64,000 nt of DNA, from contig JAJDOF010000102.1 in the NCBI GenBank assembly GCA_022340305.1, forward strand, positions 1-64,000, given 5' to 3'. Positions 25,117 to 34,089 of the stretch are shown here, one piece after another. Under the pieces are notes generated by a model. It was given only the letters and a program-made list of their open reading frames with translations, was not told the origin of the DNA and searched no databases. This DNA is from Gammaproteobacteria bacterium. GTDB taxonomy: Bacteria > Pseudomonadota > Gammaproteobacteria > GCA-001735895. The translations under genes and the position numbers were made by a program. How positions within the stretch are numbered: position 1 is the stretch's first letter; each line of letters starts with the position of its first letter.

Positions 25117-26286
25117 ATGGCGTCACGGCTCATGGGCGAACTGGCTGTCTACCTGCGCTCGCCCGCCGTCATCGGTGAGATTGTCGCCGGCGTCATCCTT
25201 GGTCCCACGCTGCTGGGATTCATCGAGGCCGAGGGCCTGATCCTGATCCTGGGCGAAATCGGCATCATCCTGCTGCTGTTCGAGGTTGGGCTGGAAACCG
25301 ATATCGGTGAACTGGCTAAAGCCGGCGTCAAGTCGGTGGTGGTAGCGTTTACCGGTTTCGTGCTGCCTTTTGTCAGTTGCTTCGCCCTCAGCTACTACCT
25401 GTTTTCCCTGGACCTGCAGGTGTCCCTCCTGATCGCCGGAACCATGACCGCAACCAGCATCGGCATCACCATGCGCACCCTGTCCGACCTCGGCAGAGGT
25501 CAAAGCCGCGAGGGACACATCATTCTCGGCGCCGCGGTGCTGGACGATATCATGGGCGTACTGCTGCTCGCCATCCTGTTCAATTTTGTTACCCACGGCA
25601 GATTCGATGCTATCGGCACCTCACGCATTCTGCTCTTCATGTTCGTCTTCTTCATGATTGCGCCGGCCCTGGCAAAATCCATCAGCTACATCATTCATCG
25701 CTGGGAGTCATTCAGCGAAATCCCCGGTATCGTGCCTACTTCGATCGTTTCGCTGGTGCTGTTCCTTGCCTGGCTGTCGCATGCGATCGGAATCCCCGAG
25801 CTACTCGGCGGTTTTGCGACCGGCCTGGCATTGTCGCGCCGCTTTTTTCTACCTTTTGGCGTTGCACTCAAGGCCAACCCTGAATTCTCGAAGCACGTAC
25901 AGGAACAGATGAAACCGATCATCAACCTGTTCACCCCGATCTTCTTTGCCATGGTTGGACTTTCACTGGACCTGAGTTCGCTTGACTGGAGTTCGTCATT
26001 TTTCTGGATTTTTTCGATATCGCTGGTTGCGGTCGCGATCCTTTCCAAAAGTTGCGGCGCCCTGCTGTTGTCGAGTGAAACCCTCACGCGCCGTATGGTC
26101 ATCGGCATGTCCATGGTGCCGCGCGGGGAGGTGGGTCTGATATTCGCTCAACTGGGTCTGCTCTCCGGTGTGTTCAATCCCGAAATTTATACCACCGTCG
26201 TCATCGTTATCGCCTATACGACGCTGTTCACGCCCTTCTGGTTGCGGCTGTTCTACAAGCACTACGGGCACCTGCTCGAAGATTGA
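25117..26286 (+). CDS. Cation:proton antiporter (CPA2/Kef-type membrane domain)
   Basis: A polytopic membrane protein of 389 residues from ATG 25117. PAVIGEIVAGVILGPTLLGFIE is the conserved CPA2 helix, followed by EIGIILLLFEVGLETDI and ATSIGITMRTLSDLG. Conserved transport Asp is in LDDIMGVLLLAIL. RGEVGLIFAQLGLLSG near the end matches the 'RGEvglv.a' loop. No C-terminal RCK/TrkA domain is present, so it is a bare antiporter. Homologues normally have ~20 more N-terminal residues; the in-frame upstream codons (TSLAILQVAVILMASRL) supply exactly that helix but contain no ATG, GTG or TTG, only CTG at 25075. The true start may therefore be CTG 25075 or depend on the preceding gene. Confidence 0.87.
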   Translation: MASRLMGELAVYLRSPAVIGEIVAGVILGPTLLGFIEAEGLILILGEIGIILLLFEVGLETDIGELAKAGVKSVVVAFTGFVLPFVSCFALSYYLFSLDLQVSLLIAGTMTATSIGITMRTLSDLGRGQSREGHIILGAAVLDDIMGVLLLAILFNFVTHGRFDAIGTSRILLFMFVFFMIAPALAKSISYIIHRWESFSEIPGIVPTSIVSLVLFLAWLSHAIGIPELLGGFATGLALSRRFFLPFGVALKANPEFSKHVQEQMKPIINLFTPIFFAMVGLSLDLSSLDWSSSFFWIFSISLVAVAILSKSCGALLLSSETLTRRMVIGMSMVPRGEVGLIFAQLGLLSGVFNPEIYTTVVIVIAYTTLFTPFWLRLFYKHYGHLLED

Positions 26287-26394
26287 GCGCCACAGCCGGA
26301 CCTGCACCGGGTCTGTGCAAGAATTGATCCGCAAGGGCATCCGCTGCGTAATCACAGGCATGTTTATTCAATCTTCTAACTTTAGAGCGCTGTC

Positions 26395-27117
26395 TTGACC
26401 GCGGAACCCCAGCAGATTCTCATCGTAGGTGGCAGTGGGGGTATCGGCCAGGCCCTGGTCGATGAGTTGCTAATGCGCTTTCCCGAGGCACAGATCGGGG
26501 CCAGTTACTACCATGGCAGGCGCGGGATCACGCATGAGCGTCTCTGTTGGCGGGCGCTTGATGTTCGCGATTCCCTGGCCATCGACAGCTGGGCGGGTAC
26601 TTTCAAACGCGTTGACTGGATCGTCAACGCGGCCGGCTACCTGCACGGCAGTCACGGCGGACCAGAAAAGAGCATCCGCGCCCTCGACCCTGAATTCCTG
26701 CTGGAGAACATCCGTATCAATACCCTGCCGACGCTGCTGCTCGCCAAATCTTTCGCGGCAGCGCTCAAGCAGAGCCCGGCTCCGCTACTCGCCACCGTGT
26801 CGGCACGCGTCGGCAGTATCGAGGACAACCGTCTCGGAGGCTGGTACAGCTATCGCATTTCAAAGGCCGCGCTCAACATGGCGCTGAAAACCCTGAGCAT
26901 AGAATGGCAACACAGCCACCCGCGCGGCTGCGTCGCGGCGCTGCACCCGGGCACCAACGACACCGCACTGTCAAAACCCTTTCAGTCGAATGTGGCCGCA
27001 GACGACCTGTTCGACCCAGCGTACACGGCGTCCATGTTCATCGATCTGCTGACCGGGCTGAAGCCCGCCGACAGTGGTCGCTTCTGGGCCTGGAACGGCG
27101 AAATTCTTCCCTGGTAA
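26395..27117 (+). CDS. SDR-family oxidoreductase (CsgA/C-factor-like)
   Basis: A 240-residue classical-type SDR using TTG 26395, the only start codon before an in-frame stop. Nucleotide loop [22 protein letters not shown] (NNAG equivalent), active-site serine in [12 protein letters not shown] and [16 protein letters not shown] (YxxxK). The region [21 protein letters not shown] is very like the C-factor/CsgA group of SDRs. Substrate unknown. Its stop lies 17 bp before the peroxidase gene, so the two are likely in one transcription unit with the DUF3429 gene after them. Confidence 0.9.
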   Translation: MTAEPQQILIVGGSGGIGQALVDELLMRFPEAQIGASYYHGRRGITHERLCWRALDVRDSLAIDSWAGTFKRVDWIVNAAGYLHGSHGGPEKSIRALDPEFLLENIRINTLPTLLLAKSFAAALKQSPAPLLATVSARVGSIEDNRLGGWYSYRISKAALNMALKTLSIEWQHSHPRGCVAALHPGTNDTALSKPFQSNVAADDLFDPAYTASMFIDLLTGLKPADSGRFWAWNGEILPW

Positions 27118-27134
27118 AACTCAAAGGAAAGCTG

Positions 27135-27677
27135 ATGAAACTGTCAAAACTATCGATCGCATTTACCCTGTTGTTGCTATCCACCAACGCGGCCGCCAGC
27201 TGCGGCCCACTACTCGACTTCGAAGCGCAAAAACTGCGTTCCAGTGAGCAGGTCAATTTTTGTGACTCCTATGCAGACAAGTTGCTGCTGGTGGTCAACA
27301 CCGCCAGCCATTGTGGCTTCACGCCACAGTTCGAGGGCCTGGAAACGCTTTACCGCAAATACCAGAAGCAGGGACTTGAAATTGTCGGCTTCCCCTCTAA
27401 CGACTTTTACCAGGAAGCATCCAGCGAAGCGAAGACTGCCGAGATCTGTTACATCAATTATGGCGTCAGCTTTACCATGCTGTCCCCGGGAGCGGTACGC
27501 GGTAGCGATGCCAATGCCCTGTTCCGCGAACTTGCGCAGCGCACCAGGGCGCCTGGCTGGAATTTCAACAAGTACCTGATCCAGCGCGATGGACAAACGG
27601 TCAGCCACTATGGCTCAAGGGTCGAGCCCCTGGATAGCGAGCTGGAATCCGACATCCTGCAAGCCCTGGCGCGCTAA
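27135..27677 (+). CDS. Exported glutathione-peroxidase-family protein
   Basis: The real start is ATG 27135 with AAGGAAA upstream; the track start at 26904 reads through the SDR in another frame. The product is 180 residues with a signal peptide ([19 protein letters not shown]). The thioredoxin-like peroxidase core is present: [25 protein letters not shown] with the peroxidatic Cys (not selenocysteine), then [14 protein letters not shown]. In most members the second motif is GFPCNQF, whose Gln belongs to the catalytic tetrad; here Cys and Gln are Ser and Asp. W and N of the 'WNFNKYLI' motif remain. Periplasmic thiol peroxidase is likely, with thioredoxin-like rather than glutathione reductant. 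Confidence 0.87.
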   Translation: MKLSKLSIAFTLLLLSTNAAASCGPLLDFEAQKLRSSEQVNFCDSYADKLLLVVNTASHCGFTPQFEGLETLYRKYQKQGLEIVGFPSNDFYQEASSEAKTAEICYINYGVSFTMLSPGAVRGSDANALFRELAQRTRAPGWNFNKYLIQRDGQTVSHYGSRVEPLDSELESDILQALAR

Positions 27678-28103
27678 ATGACCACCTCCCCTGCGCCGGC
27701 GGTGAACCGGGTGCTGGGCTATGCCGGGCTCATTCCGTTCTTGCTGCCTGCACTGCTGGTTTTGTCGGGGTCGGAGCATGGGCCTGCAATAACAGCGCTG
27801 GCGGGCAGCTATGCGCTCGCCATCATCTGTTTTATCTGCGGCAGCTGGTGGGGCATGGCACAGGCATCGGGCGCGCGCGCGACCTTGTGGCTCAGCAACG
27901 CTTACCTGCTGGTGGCGTTGCTGTTGTATCTGTTTGCCCCCCTATGGTGGTCCCTGTCCGCCGCATTCCTACTAATGGGCGCGTGGCTCTGTGAGCAAAA
28001 TGACGAATTATTTCCCACCTACCCGCAGGACTATCGCCGCATGCGCACCATCCTGACGCTGATCGCGGCGGTCTCAATGGGTCTCCTGCAGCTCTCCGCG
28101 TAA
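27678..28103 (+). CDS. DUF3429 membrane protein
   Basis: A 141-residue protein whose ATG follows directly on the peroxidase stop codon, indicating coupling. Four to five hydrophobic segments. NRVLGYAGLIPFLLPALL and FICGSWWGMAQ match the DUF3429 pattern ('LGyaGliPF', 'F..G..WG'), as does YPQDYRRMRTILTLIAAVS near the end. Function is unknown in the family; in many gammaproteobacteria these genes lie beside cytochrome or redox genes. No other motif. Confidence 0.85.
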   Translation: MTTSPAPAVNRVLGYAGLIPFLLPALLVLSGSEHGPAITALAGSYALAIICFICGSWWGMAQASGARATLWLSNAYLLVALLLYLFAPLWWSLSAAFLLMGAWLCEQNDELFPTYPQDYRRMRTILTLIAAVSMGLLQLSA

Positions 28104-28195
28104 GCCCGGACACCCCCTGGAGCAAAACCTCACGGCTGTGATCCGAAACCTGCTGACCTGCGTAAATAATCCCATTGACCCAAATCACCGAGACG

Positions 28196-28597
28196 ATGAA
28201 AACAGCTTCCAGCATTCACAAACTGAAACAGCCGGCGCGCATCAGCGAGGCTCGCATACACATCAGCAATCTGCGCCTGCGCACTTACATCGGGTTCAAC
28301 CCGGATGAAAAAACCAAGCAGCAGGACATTATCGTCAATGCCGAGATTCACTACCGTGCCGACTCGACGTTCACCAGTGACGCCGAAGCCGACGCGCTGA
28401 ATTACAAAAGTATTACCAAGCGCATGATTCATCATATCGAGAACGGCCGCTTCCAGTTGCTCGAAAAGCTTACCGCTGATCTGCTCGCCATCGCAACCGA
28501 AGCGGAGCAGGTGAGCTATGCCGAAGTTCGGGTTGACAAACCACACGCGCTACGCTTTGCTGACTCGGTTGCAGTTACGCTGAGCGCCTCCCGGTAA
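28196..28597 (+). CDS. folX: Dihydroneopterin triphosphate 2'-epimerase (FolX)
   Basis: A 133-residue member of the FolB/FolX family starting at ATG 28196 (the track uses TTG 28175). ISNLRLRTYIGFNPDEKTKQQDIIVNAEIHY and ALNYKSITKRMIHHIENGRFQLLEKLT, then YAEVRVDKPHALRFADSVAVTLS match FolX better than FolB: the 'KPHALRFADSV' ending is a FolX signature. It epimerises dihydroneopterin triphosphate to the monapterin form. It is followed by folM after 7 bp and then folE, giving the tetrahydromonapterin pathway in one cluster. Confidence 0.9.
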   Translation: MKTASSIHKLKQPARISEARIHISNLRLRTYIGFNPDEKTKQQDIIVNAEIHYRADSTFTSDAEADALNYKSITKRMIHHIENGRFQLLEKLTADLLAIATEAEQVSYAEVRVDKPHALRFADSVAVTLSASR

Positions 28598-28604
28598 ACC
28601 AACA

Positions 28605-29354
28605 GTGCCAGTCAACGACAATAACGACAGCAATTCTCCCATTGTCATCACCGGGGGTGCGCAGCGCCTCGGCCTGGCGGTAGCGAGAAGCCTGCGGGCT
28701 CAGCGACAGTCCGTGGTGATCACCTACCGTCGTGAGCGTCCGCTCCTCGAGCAACTGCGGCACGAGGGTATAGAAACCATTCACGCCGATTTTGACGACG
28801 CCGATGGGCCTGACCTGCTGGCAGCGGAACTGGCTACTCGTTACCGCTCGCTGCGAGCCCTGATTCACAACGCATCACAGTGGCTACCAGAAGGTGGCGA
28901 CAACGACCATAGCCAGGTCATGGAGCGGATGCTCAAGGTGCATGTGCGCGCGCCCTATTTGCTCAACCTGGCGTGCGGCGAACTGCTGCGACGCCATGGC
29001 GATCAACAGGGCCCTGCCGACATCATCCACATGAGCGACTACGTTGCCAGCACCGGTAGCAGCAAACACATCGCCTATGCTGCGAGCAAAGCGGCGCTCG
29101 AAAATCTGACTCTTTCATTTGCCAGCAAATATGCACCCCTGGTCAAGGTCAACAGCATTGCGCCAGCATTGTTGATGTTCAATCCGGGGGACGATGAAAC
29201 CTATCGCCAGAAAGCAAGGAGTAAATCGTTGCTGGGGATAGTACCCGGTGCAGAAGAAGCCGTGAATGCGGTTTGCTACCTGCTGCAAAGCCGCTACCTG
29301 ACGGGCAAAACAATCGCACTCGACGGCGGACGCCACCTTGCGCGCGCCAGTTAA
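28605..29354 (+). CDS. folM: Dihydromonapterin reductase (FolM)
   Basis: A 249-residue SDR starting at GTG 28605. [21 protein letters not shown] is the FolM-type cofactor loop (TGGA.RLG), followed by NASQWLPEG (NNAS) and [29 protein letters not shown] with catalytic Ser, Tyr and Lys. [16 protein letters not shown] is the conserved FolM substrate-loop region. It reduces dihydromonapterin to tetrahydromonapterin with NADPH. It lies between folX and folE, so the annotation rests on sequence and context together. Confidence 0.9.
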   Translation: MPVNDNNDSNSPIVITGGAQRLGLAVARSLRAQRQSVVITYRRERPLLEQLRHEGIETIHADFDDADGPDLLAAELATRYRSLRALIHNASQWLPEGGDNDHSQVMERMLKVHVRAPYLLNLACGELLRRHGDQQGPADIIHMSDYVASTGSSKHIAYAASKAALENLTLSFASKYAPLVKVNSIAPALLMFNPGDDETYRQKARSKSLLGIVPGAEEAVNAVCYLLQSRYLTGKTIALDGGRHLARAS

Positions 29355-29398
29355 GCCGACAACAAAAAAGTAACCGTAACTATCACCGAGGAATCATC

Positions 29399-30079
29399 AT
29401 GGACACGAATCTCGCCCACAGTACCGCCGACATCCAGTCACCCTATTCACTGGAAGCAGACCTGGTACGCCATGCATTACTCGAACGTGGCCTGGAGACA
29501 CCATTGCTGCCACACCAGTTCGAGCGTGATGAGAAATATCAACGCATCAAGAAATCGTTTACCGATATCGCGCGCACCCTGGGACTCGATCTCAGCGACG
29601 ACAGCCTCTCGGAAACTCCGCATCGAATCGCCAAGATGTATGTGGACGAAATCTTCAGTGGTCTAAATTATTTCAACTTTCCCAAGATCACCGTGATCGA
29701 CAACAAGATGGGCGTCGAGGAGATGGTCAAGGTCCGCGACATCAGCCTGACCAGCACTTGCGAGCATCATTTCGTTACCATCGACGGTACGGCTAAGGTC
29801 GCCTACATTCCCAAGGACAAGATTATCGGCCTGTCCAAAATCAATCGCATCGTGCGCTTCTTCGCGCAACGCCCGCAGGTGCAGGAACGGCTGACACAGC
29901 AGGTACTGGTGGCACTGCAAACCCTGCTGCAAACCGACGATGTCGCGGTCAGCATCGAGGCGATTCACTATTGCGTCAAGTCGCGCGGCGTGATGGACGC
30001 CAATTCGCGTACCCAGACCACGGCACTGGGCGGCAACTTCAAGGCACAGCATAAAACGCGGGCCGAATTTCTCGCCTGA
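29399..30079 (+). CDS. folE: GTP cyclohydrolase I (FolE)
   Basis: The product from ATG 29399 (ACCGAGGAATCATC upstream) has 226 residues; the track start at 29273 lies inside folM in another frame. Motifs: [54 protein letters not shown] (zinc Cys-His) and [21 protein letters not shown] (second zinc Cys). It converts GTP to dihydroneopterin triphosphate, the first pterin step, directly feeding FolX. It is near the E. coli size of 222. Confidence 0.97.
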   Translation: MDTNLAHSTADIQSPYSLEADLVRHALLERGLETPLLPHQFERDEKYQRIKKSFTDIARTLGLDLSDDSLSETPHRIAKMYVDEIFSGLNYFNFPKITVIDNKMGVEEMVKVRDISLTSTCEHHFVTIDGTAKVAYIPKDKIIGLSKINRIVRFFAQRPQVQERLTQQVLVALQTLLQTDDVAVSIEAIHYCVKSRGVMDANSRTQTTALGGNFKAQHKTRAEFLA

Positions 30080-30823
30080 ATGATGAAAAGTGCCACTATC
30101 GACCAGGGCGAGGTTGCCTTTTACAGTCAACTTGCCGACCAGTGGTGGGATGAACAGGGCAAGTTCTGGCCACTGCATCGCCTCAATCGACTGCGCAGCG
30201 AATACCTGAGAACTGCCATCTGTGATCATTTTGGCAGAACGGCCGGGGTGACCCGCCCCCTTGAGGGGCTCAGTATTCTGGATATTGGTTGCGGTGGGGG
30301 CATCCTCGCGGAATCCATGGCTGCACTCGGCGCCAGGGTACATGGCATCGATATCGTCGAGCGCAATATCAGGATCGCCAGACAGCATGCACTGCAATCG
30401 GAACTGGAGATCCAGTATGAGTACGTCGACGTCGAAGAGGTGATCGAGCGCCCCCACCGCTACGACGTGGTGCTCAACATGGAGGTAGTCGAGCACGTTG
30501 CCGACCTGCCCCTGTTCGTGTCCCTGTGCACTCAGCTGGTCGCGCGCGACGGCATCCTGTTCGTCGCGACCATCAACAGAAACCTGTTGTCCTGGCTTTT
30601 TGCCATCGTCGGTGCCGAGTACGTCCTGCGCTGGTTGCCGATGGGAACCCACAGCTGGCCCAGGTTCGTCAAACCGCGAGAACTCGAAGCCCTGCTTGCA
30701 GGCAACGACATGACCGTCAATGCGTTAACGGGCGTGCGCGTCAATCCCTTCAACCGCCAGTTCAGCCTGTCGTCGCGCCATTCGGTCAACTACATGTTGT
30801 CTGCTATCCATCGCCATACCTGA
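30080..30823 (+). CDS. ubiG: Ubiquinone biosynthesis O-methyltransferase (UbiG)
   Basis: A 247-residue SAM-dependent methyltransferase whose ATG is adjacent to the folE stop. EVAFYSQLADQWWDEQGKFWPLHRLNRLR is the UbiG N-terminal signature. ILDIGCGGGILAESMAALG is SAM motif I, VHGIDIVERNI motif II, and YDVVLNMEVVEHVADL motif III. GTHSWPRFVKPRELEALL and RQFSLSSRHSVNYML match UbiG well. It catalyses both O-methylations in ubiquinone synthesis; the quinone would serve Nqr. Its attachment to the fol genes is unusual, though folE-folM-folX clusters vary in gamma-proteobacteria. Confidence 0.95.
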   Translation: MMKSATIDQGEVAFYSQLADQWWDEQGKFWPLHRLNRLRSEYLRTAICDHFGRTAGVTRPLEGLSILDIGCGGGILAESMAALGARVHGIDIVERNIRIARQHALQSELEIQYEYVDVEEVIERPHRYDVVLNMEVVEHVADLPLFVSLCTQLVARDGILFVATINRNLLSWLFAIVGAEYVLRWLPMGTHSWPRFVKPRELEALLAGNDMTVNALTGVRVNPFNRQFSLSSRHSVNYMLSAIHRHT

Positions 30824-30895
30824 AGTCCGCCATTAGCGATTCTCTCCAGTCGCGTCTCGTGCGACAATCGGCGACTTCGACCCGATCATGCGCCA

Positions 30896-32371
30896 ATGCC
30901 CAACCCCATCCCCGCAGCCAGCCGTCCGCGCCTAGACCCAGCCGATGACCTGACGCAAGCAGCTGCTATCGATTTGAATGCAGCGCTGTCGGATTTGCAC
31001 AGTCAACGCACCACGGCGCCAATCATTCGCCCCTCCAGGGCGGAGGATGTGGCGTTGCTCATCGACCACAGCTTTCCGCAGGGTGGCGACAGCCTCGAGC
31101 AACTGGTGGAGCAGATCAGTCGCGCAACCAAACGCTACCCGCGTCGCAATACCCACCCCGGTTTCTTCGGCTGGATCGCGCCGTCCGGTCTGCCCAGCGA
31201 TCCGCTGGCGCATGCGATGGTAAGCCTGCTCAATGAAAACGTGGGCGGTTACTGGGCATCGCCAGTCGGCACCACCATCGAGAAAACGGTGATTCGCTGG
31301 CTCGCTGACCTGGTGGACTTTCCGCAGCAATCGCAGGGCGTATTCATGAGCGGCGGTTCCATGGCCAATATGTGCGGTATCGCGAGCGCCTGTGCAAAAC
31401 GGTTTGGCCCTGGTTTCCGCAGCCAGGGACTGGCCGCCTTCAGCCTGGAATCCCGACCCGTTATCCTGTGTTCGCGGGCGGCACACTTCTCGATCCGGCG
31501 CGCCGCGGTCATGCTCGGTATCGGCACCGACAACATCGTCACCATCGATACCGACGATCAGTTCAGAATGCGGGTCGACGCGCTCGCGAGCGCGCTCGCC
31601 GAGCATGACAACATCATCTGCGTGGTCGCCAGCGCCGGCACTACCAATACCGGCGCCATCGACCCCCTGCCGCAGATCGCCGATCTGTGCAGCACGCAGG
31701 ACGTCTGGCTGCACGTCGACGCCGCCTACGGCGCCGGCGGCCTGATGTCGGCGCAATTGAGACCACGCTTTAGCGGTATCGAGCGCGCCGATTCGGTGGT
31801 CATGGACATGCACAAGTGGTTTTTCCAATCGCTGTCGGGTAGCCTGCTGCTGTATCGCGATCCGGGCTGGGCACGCCAGCTGTTTTCGGAGAGTTCGGAT
31901 TACCTGCGCATGAACGAGGATGAGTCGCCGGAGCAGTTCGCCTTCTTCAGTATTTCGCCCGAACTGTCACGGCGCTTTCGCGCCCTGCCTTTCTACATAT
32001 CGATGCGCCATTATGGCCTCGAGCGACTGGGAAGAAACGTCCTGCACAACGTTCAATGCGCTGAATACCTGGCAAATCGCGTGCGCAACGAACAGGATCT
32101 CGAACTGATCAGCGCACCACAGCTGTCGATTCTGTGTTTTCGTTTTCGTCCCGACGGGCTCGATGACGACTCGGTCGATCGCCTCAATACGACGATACGC
32201 GACCGCATACAACTCGAAGGCGACTACCTGATTTCACCGACCCGGGTCAACGATCGACCGGTACTGCGCGTCTGTATCATCAACCACGCGACGCGCGCCG
32301 AACACGTGGAAGGCTTGCTCGCCAGCATACTGCGCATCGGCCACGACCTGGTCGCTGCGGGCGATGAGTAA
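30896..32371 (+). CDS. PLP-dependent group II amino-acid decarboxylase
   Basis: A 491-residue fold-type I PLP enzyme of the aromatic-L-amino-acid/tyrosine/glutamate decarboxylase family. HPGFFGWIAPSGLPSDP, GVFMSGGSMANMCGIASA (cofactor Ser/Gly), GTTNTGAIDPLPQI, WLHVDAAYGAGGLMS (Asp for the pyridine nitrogen) and VVMDMHKWFFQS (Schiff-base Lys) are in order. The final ~80 residues (LCFRFRPDGLDDDSVDRLNTTI..R...EGDYLISPTRV) are the C-terminal domain. It removes the carboxylate of an amino acid to give an amine; substrate could be Tyr, Trp, Glu, Asp or cysteine sulfinate. An EamA transporter follows after 54 bp, perhaps exporting the amine. Confidence 0.9.
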   Translation: MPNPIPAASRPRLDPADDLTQAAAIDLNAALSDLHSQRTTAPIIRPSRAEDVALLIDHSFPQGGDSLEQLVEQISRATKRYPRRNTHPGFFGWIAPSGLPSDPLAHAMVSLLNENVGGYWASPVGTTIEKTVIRWLADLVDFPQQSQGVFMSGGSMANMCGIASACAKRFGPGFRSQGLAAFSLESRPVILCSRAAHFSIRRAAVMLGIGTDNIVTIDTDDQFRMRVDALASALAEHDNIICVVASAGTTNTGAIDPLPQIADLCSTQDVWLHVDAAYGAGGLMSAQLRPRFSGIERADSVVMDMHKWFFQSLSGSLLLYRDPGWARQLFSESSDYLRMNEDESPEQFAFFSISPELSRRFRALPFYISMRHYGLERLGRNVLHNVQCAEYLANRVRNEQDLELISAPQLSILCFRFRPDGLDDDSVDRLNTTIRDRIQLEGDYLISPTRVNDRPVLRVCIINHATRAEHVEGLLASILRIGHDLVAAGDE

Positions 32372-32425
32372 CCCCGGGACAACGACTGCCAGTGCGCAGC
32401 CACCGTTGACCAGCCGCAGTGACGC

Positions 32426-33406
32426 ATGAAAAGTCTGTTTCAACGGCCTGTTGGTGATCGCCCGGTAACCGCACTGATACTGTTACTCACCGGTGTGTTT
32501 GCGATCGCCTTCCAGGACTCGCTGGTCAAGTTAATGTCGGCCCACACCTCGTTCTGGCAATTCCAGTTGCTGCGCTCGATCGGTAACCTCGGCTTCGTCA
32601 TCGTACTGGCGCTGCTCAGCGGTGGTATCGGCCTGTTGATTCCAGGCAACTGGCGCCCGGTTTACCTGCGCGCCGGCATACTCATGGTTTGCATGTTCTG
32701 TTTCTTTTCCGGGGCACCCTTCCTCAGCGTAGCGCAGATGGCCGCAGGGCTTTACACCTACCCGTTATTTATTTCGCTGCTGGCAATCCCGATTCTGGGC
32801 GAGCGCGTCGGCCGCTGGCGCATTTTCGCGCTGCTGATCGGCGGCGCCGGCGCCGCCTTCGTGCTGAATCCCTGGGATGCCAATTTTTCGCTGCTGCAGG
32901 TACTACCGATTCTGGCGGGCTTATTCTATGCGGCCAACATCCTCACCATCCGCAAGGCCTGTCGCAACGAGAGTCCGTTGGCGCTGGCCTTTGCTGCCGC
33001 CATCACCTTCATCATTGCGGCAACGATCGGCATCAGCCTGCTAAGCCTGTTCCCGATGTCGAGTGAGCTGCGCACCAGCATTCCCTTTGTGGCGATCGGC
33101 TGGCCCGAACTGACCCTGCTGGTCGCCGCATTTGCGTTATTCGCCTCGGTGCTCAACCTGACTGCCAATATCTGCATCAGCCGTGCCTACCAGACTGCCG
33201 ATGCGAGTTGGCTGGCGCCGATGGATTTCACCTATCTGATTTTTGCGGCGTTCTGGAGCCAGATTATTTTTGCTCAGTGGCCAACTCCCACCGCCATCGT
33301 CGGCATGACCCTGATCGGTATTGCCGGCATCATCACCGCCTGGCGCGAGCGCGTTGCCGCAAACCTCACACGCCGCCTGGTGGAGGCAAGCCCGGTATCC
33401 GACTAG
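32426..33406 (+). CDS. EamA/DMT-family transporter
   Basis: A 326-residue ten-helix membrane protein with two EamA repeats: TGVFAIAFQDSLVKLMSAHTSFWQFQLLRSIGNLG opens the first, and ISRAYQTADASWLAPMDFTYLIFAAFW in the second is a common EamA motif with the 'a..A.....P..y....a....' pattern. The N-terminal ~18 residues are polar (SLFQRPVGDRPVT). Exporter of a small metabolite; its place after the decarboxylase suggests an amine or amino acid, which is inference. It is convergent with the cytochrome c gene. Confidence 0.86.
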   Translation: MKSLFQRPVGDRPVTALILLLTGVFAIAFQDSLVKLMSAHTSFWQFQLLRSIGNLGFVIVLALLSGGIGLLIPGNWRPVYLRAGILMVCMFCFFSGAPFLSVAQMAAGLYTYPLFISLLAIPILGERVGRWRIFALLIGGAGAAFVLNPWDANFSLLQVLPILAGLFYAANILTIRKACRNESPLALAFAAAITFIIAATIGISLLSLFPMSSELRTSIPFVAIGWPELTLLVAAFALFASVLNLTANICISRAYQTADASWLAPMDFTYLIFAAFWSQIIFAQWPTPTAIVGMTLIGIAGIITAWRERVAANLTRRLVEASPVSD

Positions 33407-33417
33407 CGGCTATCGAA

Positions 33418-33906
33418 CTATTCGTGGTCGGTCAGGGAACGCAGGTAGAGCACCAGTTGCCAGATCTCTTCATCGGTCAGGTAGGAGAATGGCGGCATCG
33501 CCGTTCCCGGTGAGCCATTCTTGATAATCCAGTGCAACTGTCCGTCAGGAATGCCATCGACCGTGGCGGCGCAGGCAAAGTTACGCGGTGGTGGGTCGAA
33601 CTGGTCTGCTAACTGGCCGCGGCCATCACCCTGCCTGCCGTGACAGACCGCGCAACTCGGGTTCGCCAGGTCCTCGAATAGCTCCTTACCGGCGCGTCGA
33701 TTTCGCCGGTTGGACTGCAGAGGATTGATGCGACTATAAAGCTCATGCGGTGCCTTACCGGTGAAGCGGGGTTGTGGACACTCACTGTTAGGGGGGACGC
33801 GGTGGGCGGCTATGGCATTGGCCAAAAAAGCGCCGCACAACAGGAAGGTCAACAAAATCAATTGTGACAGTAGTCCGCGGCTTTGCCGACTGGTCGAATG
33901 CCTCAT
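33418..33906 (-). CDS. Exported cytochrome c, class I-type
   Basis: A 162-residue protein with an N-terminal signal or anchor (LSQLILLTFLLCGAFLANAIAA). Haem motif CAVCH in PSCAVCHGRQGDGRG near residue 87, and the axial Met in GSPGTAMPPFSYLTDEEIWQLVLYLRSL, a classic C-terminal helix of single-haem cytochromes c. The region between signal and haem (PPNSECPQPRFTGKAPHELYSRINPLQ) carries an additional cysteine. Soluble periplasmic or membrane-anchored electron carrier, partner unknown. The gene is divergent from the lipoprotein esterase. Confidence 0.9.
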   Translation of the reverse strand: MRHSTSRQSRGLLSQLILLTFLLCGAFLANAIAAHRVPPNSECPQPRFTGKAPHELYSRINPLQSNRRNRRAGKELFEDLANPSCAVCHGRQGDGRGQLADQFDPPPRNFACAATVDGIPDGQLHWIIKNGSPGTAMPPFSYLTDEEIWQLVLYLRSLTDHE

Positions 33907-34089
33907 TTTTCAGGGTCTTTTATAGCAAAGCATCAGCCTAGCGCAATCCCGCCAGGGCAACTTGATTTGCATCAGCTGTTCCCGTTCACATCGGGTAACC
34001 TAGTTCACCTTATGCCAGGGAAACGATCCAGTATCCCCTGCGCTGCGTAATACTAAAGCAATGCTTCAATATGATTCATATCCGCTTCG

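Noticed and set aside
29663-30652. 329-aa ORF on the minus strand opposite folE and ubiG
   Set aside because: Composition is that of an antisense shadow (high His/Asp/Gln, no family pattern), and it overlaps two well-supported genes.
30932-31828. 298-aa ORF on the minus strand inside the decarboxylase gene
   Set aside because: Antisense shadow of a clear PLP decarboxylase; no known motif.
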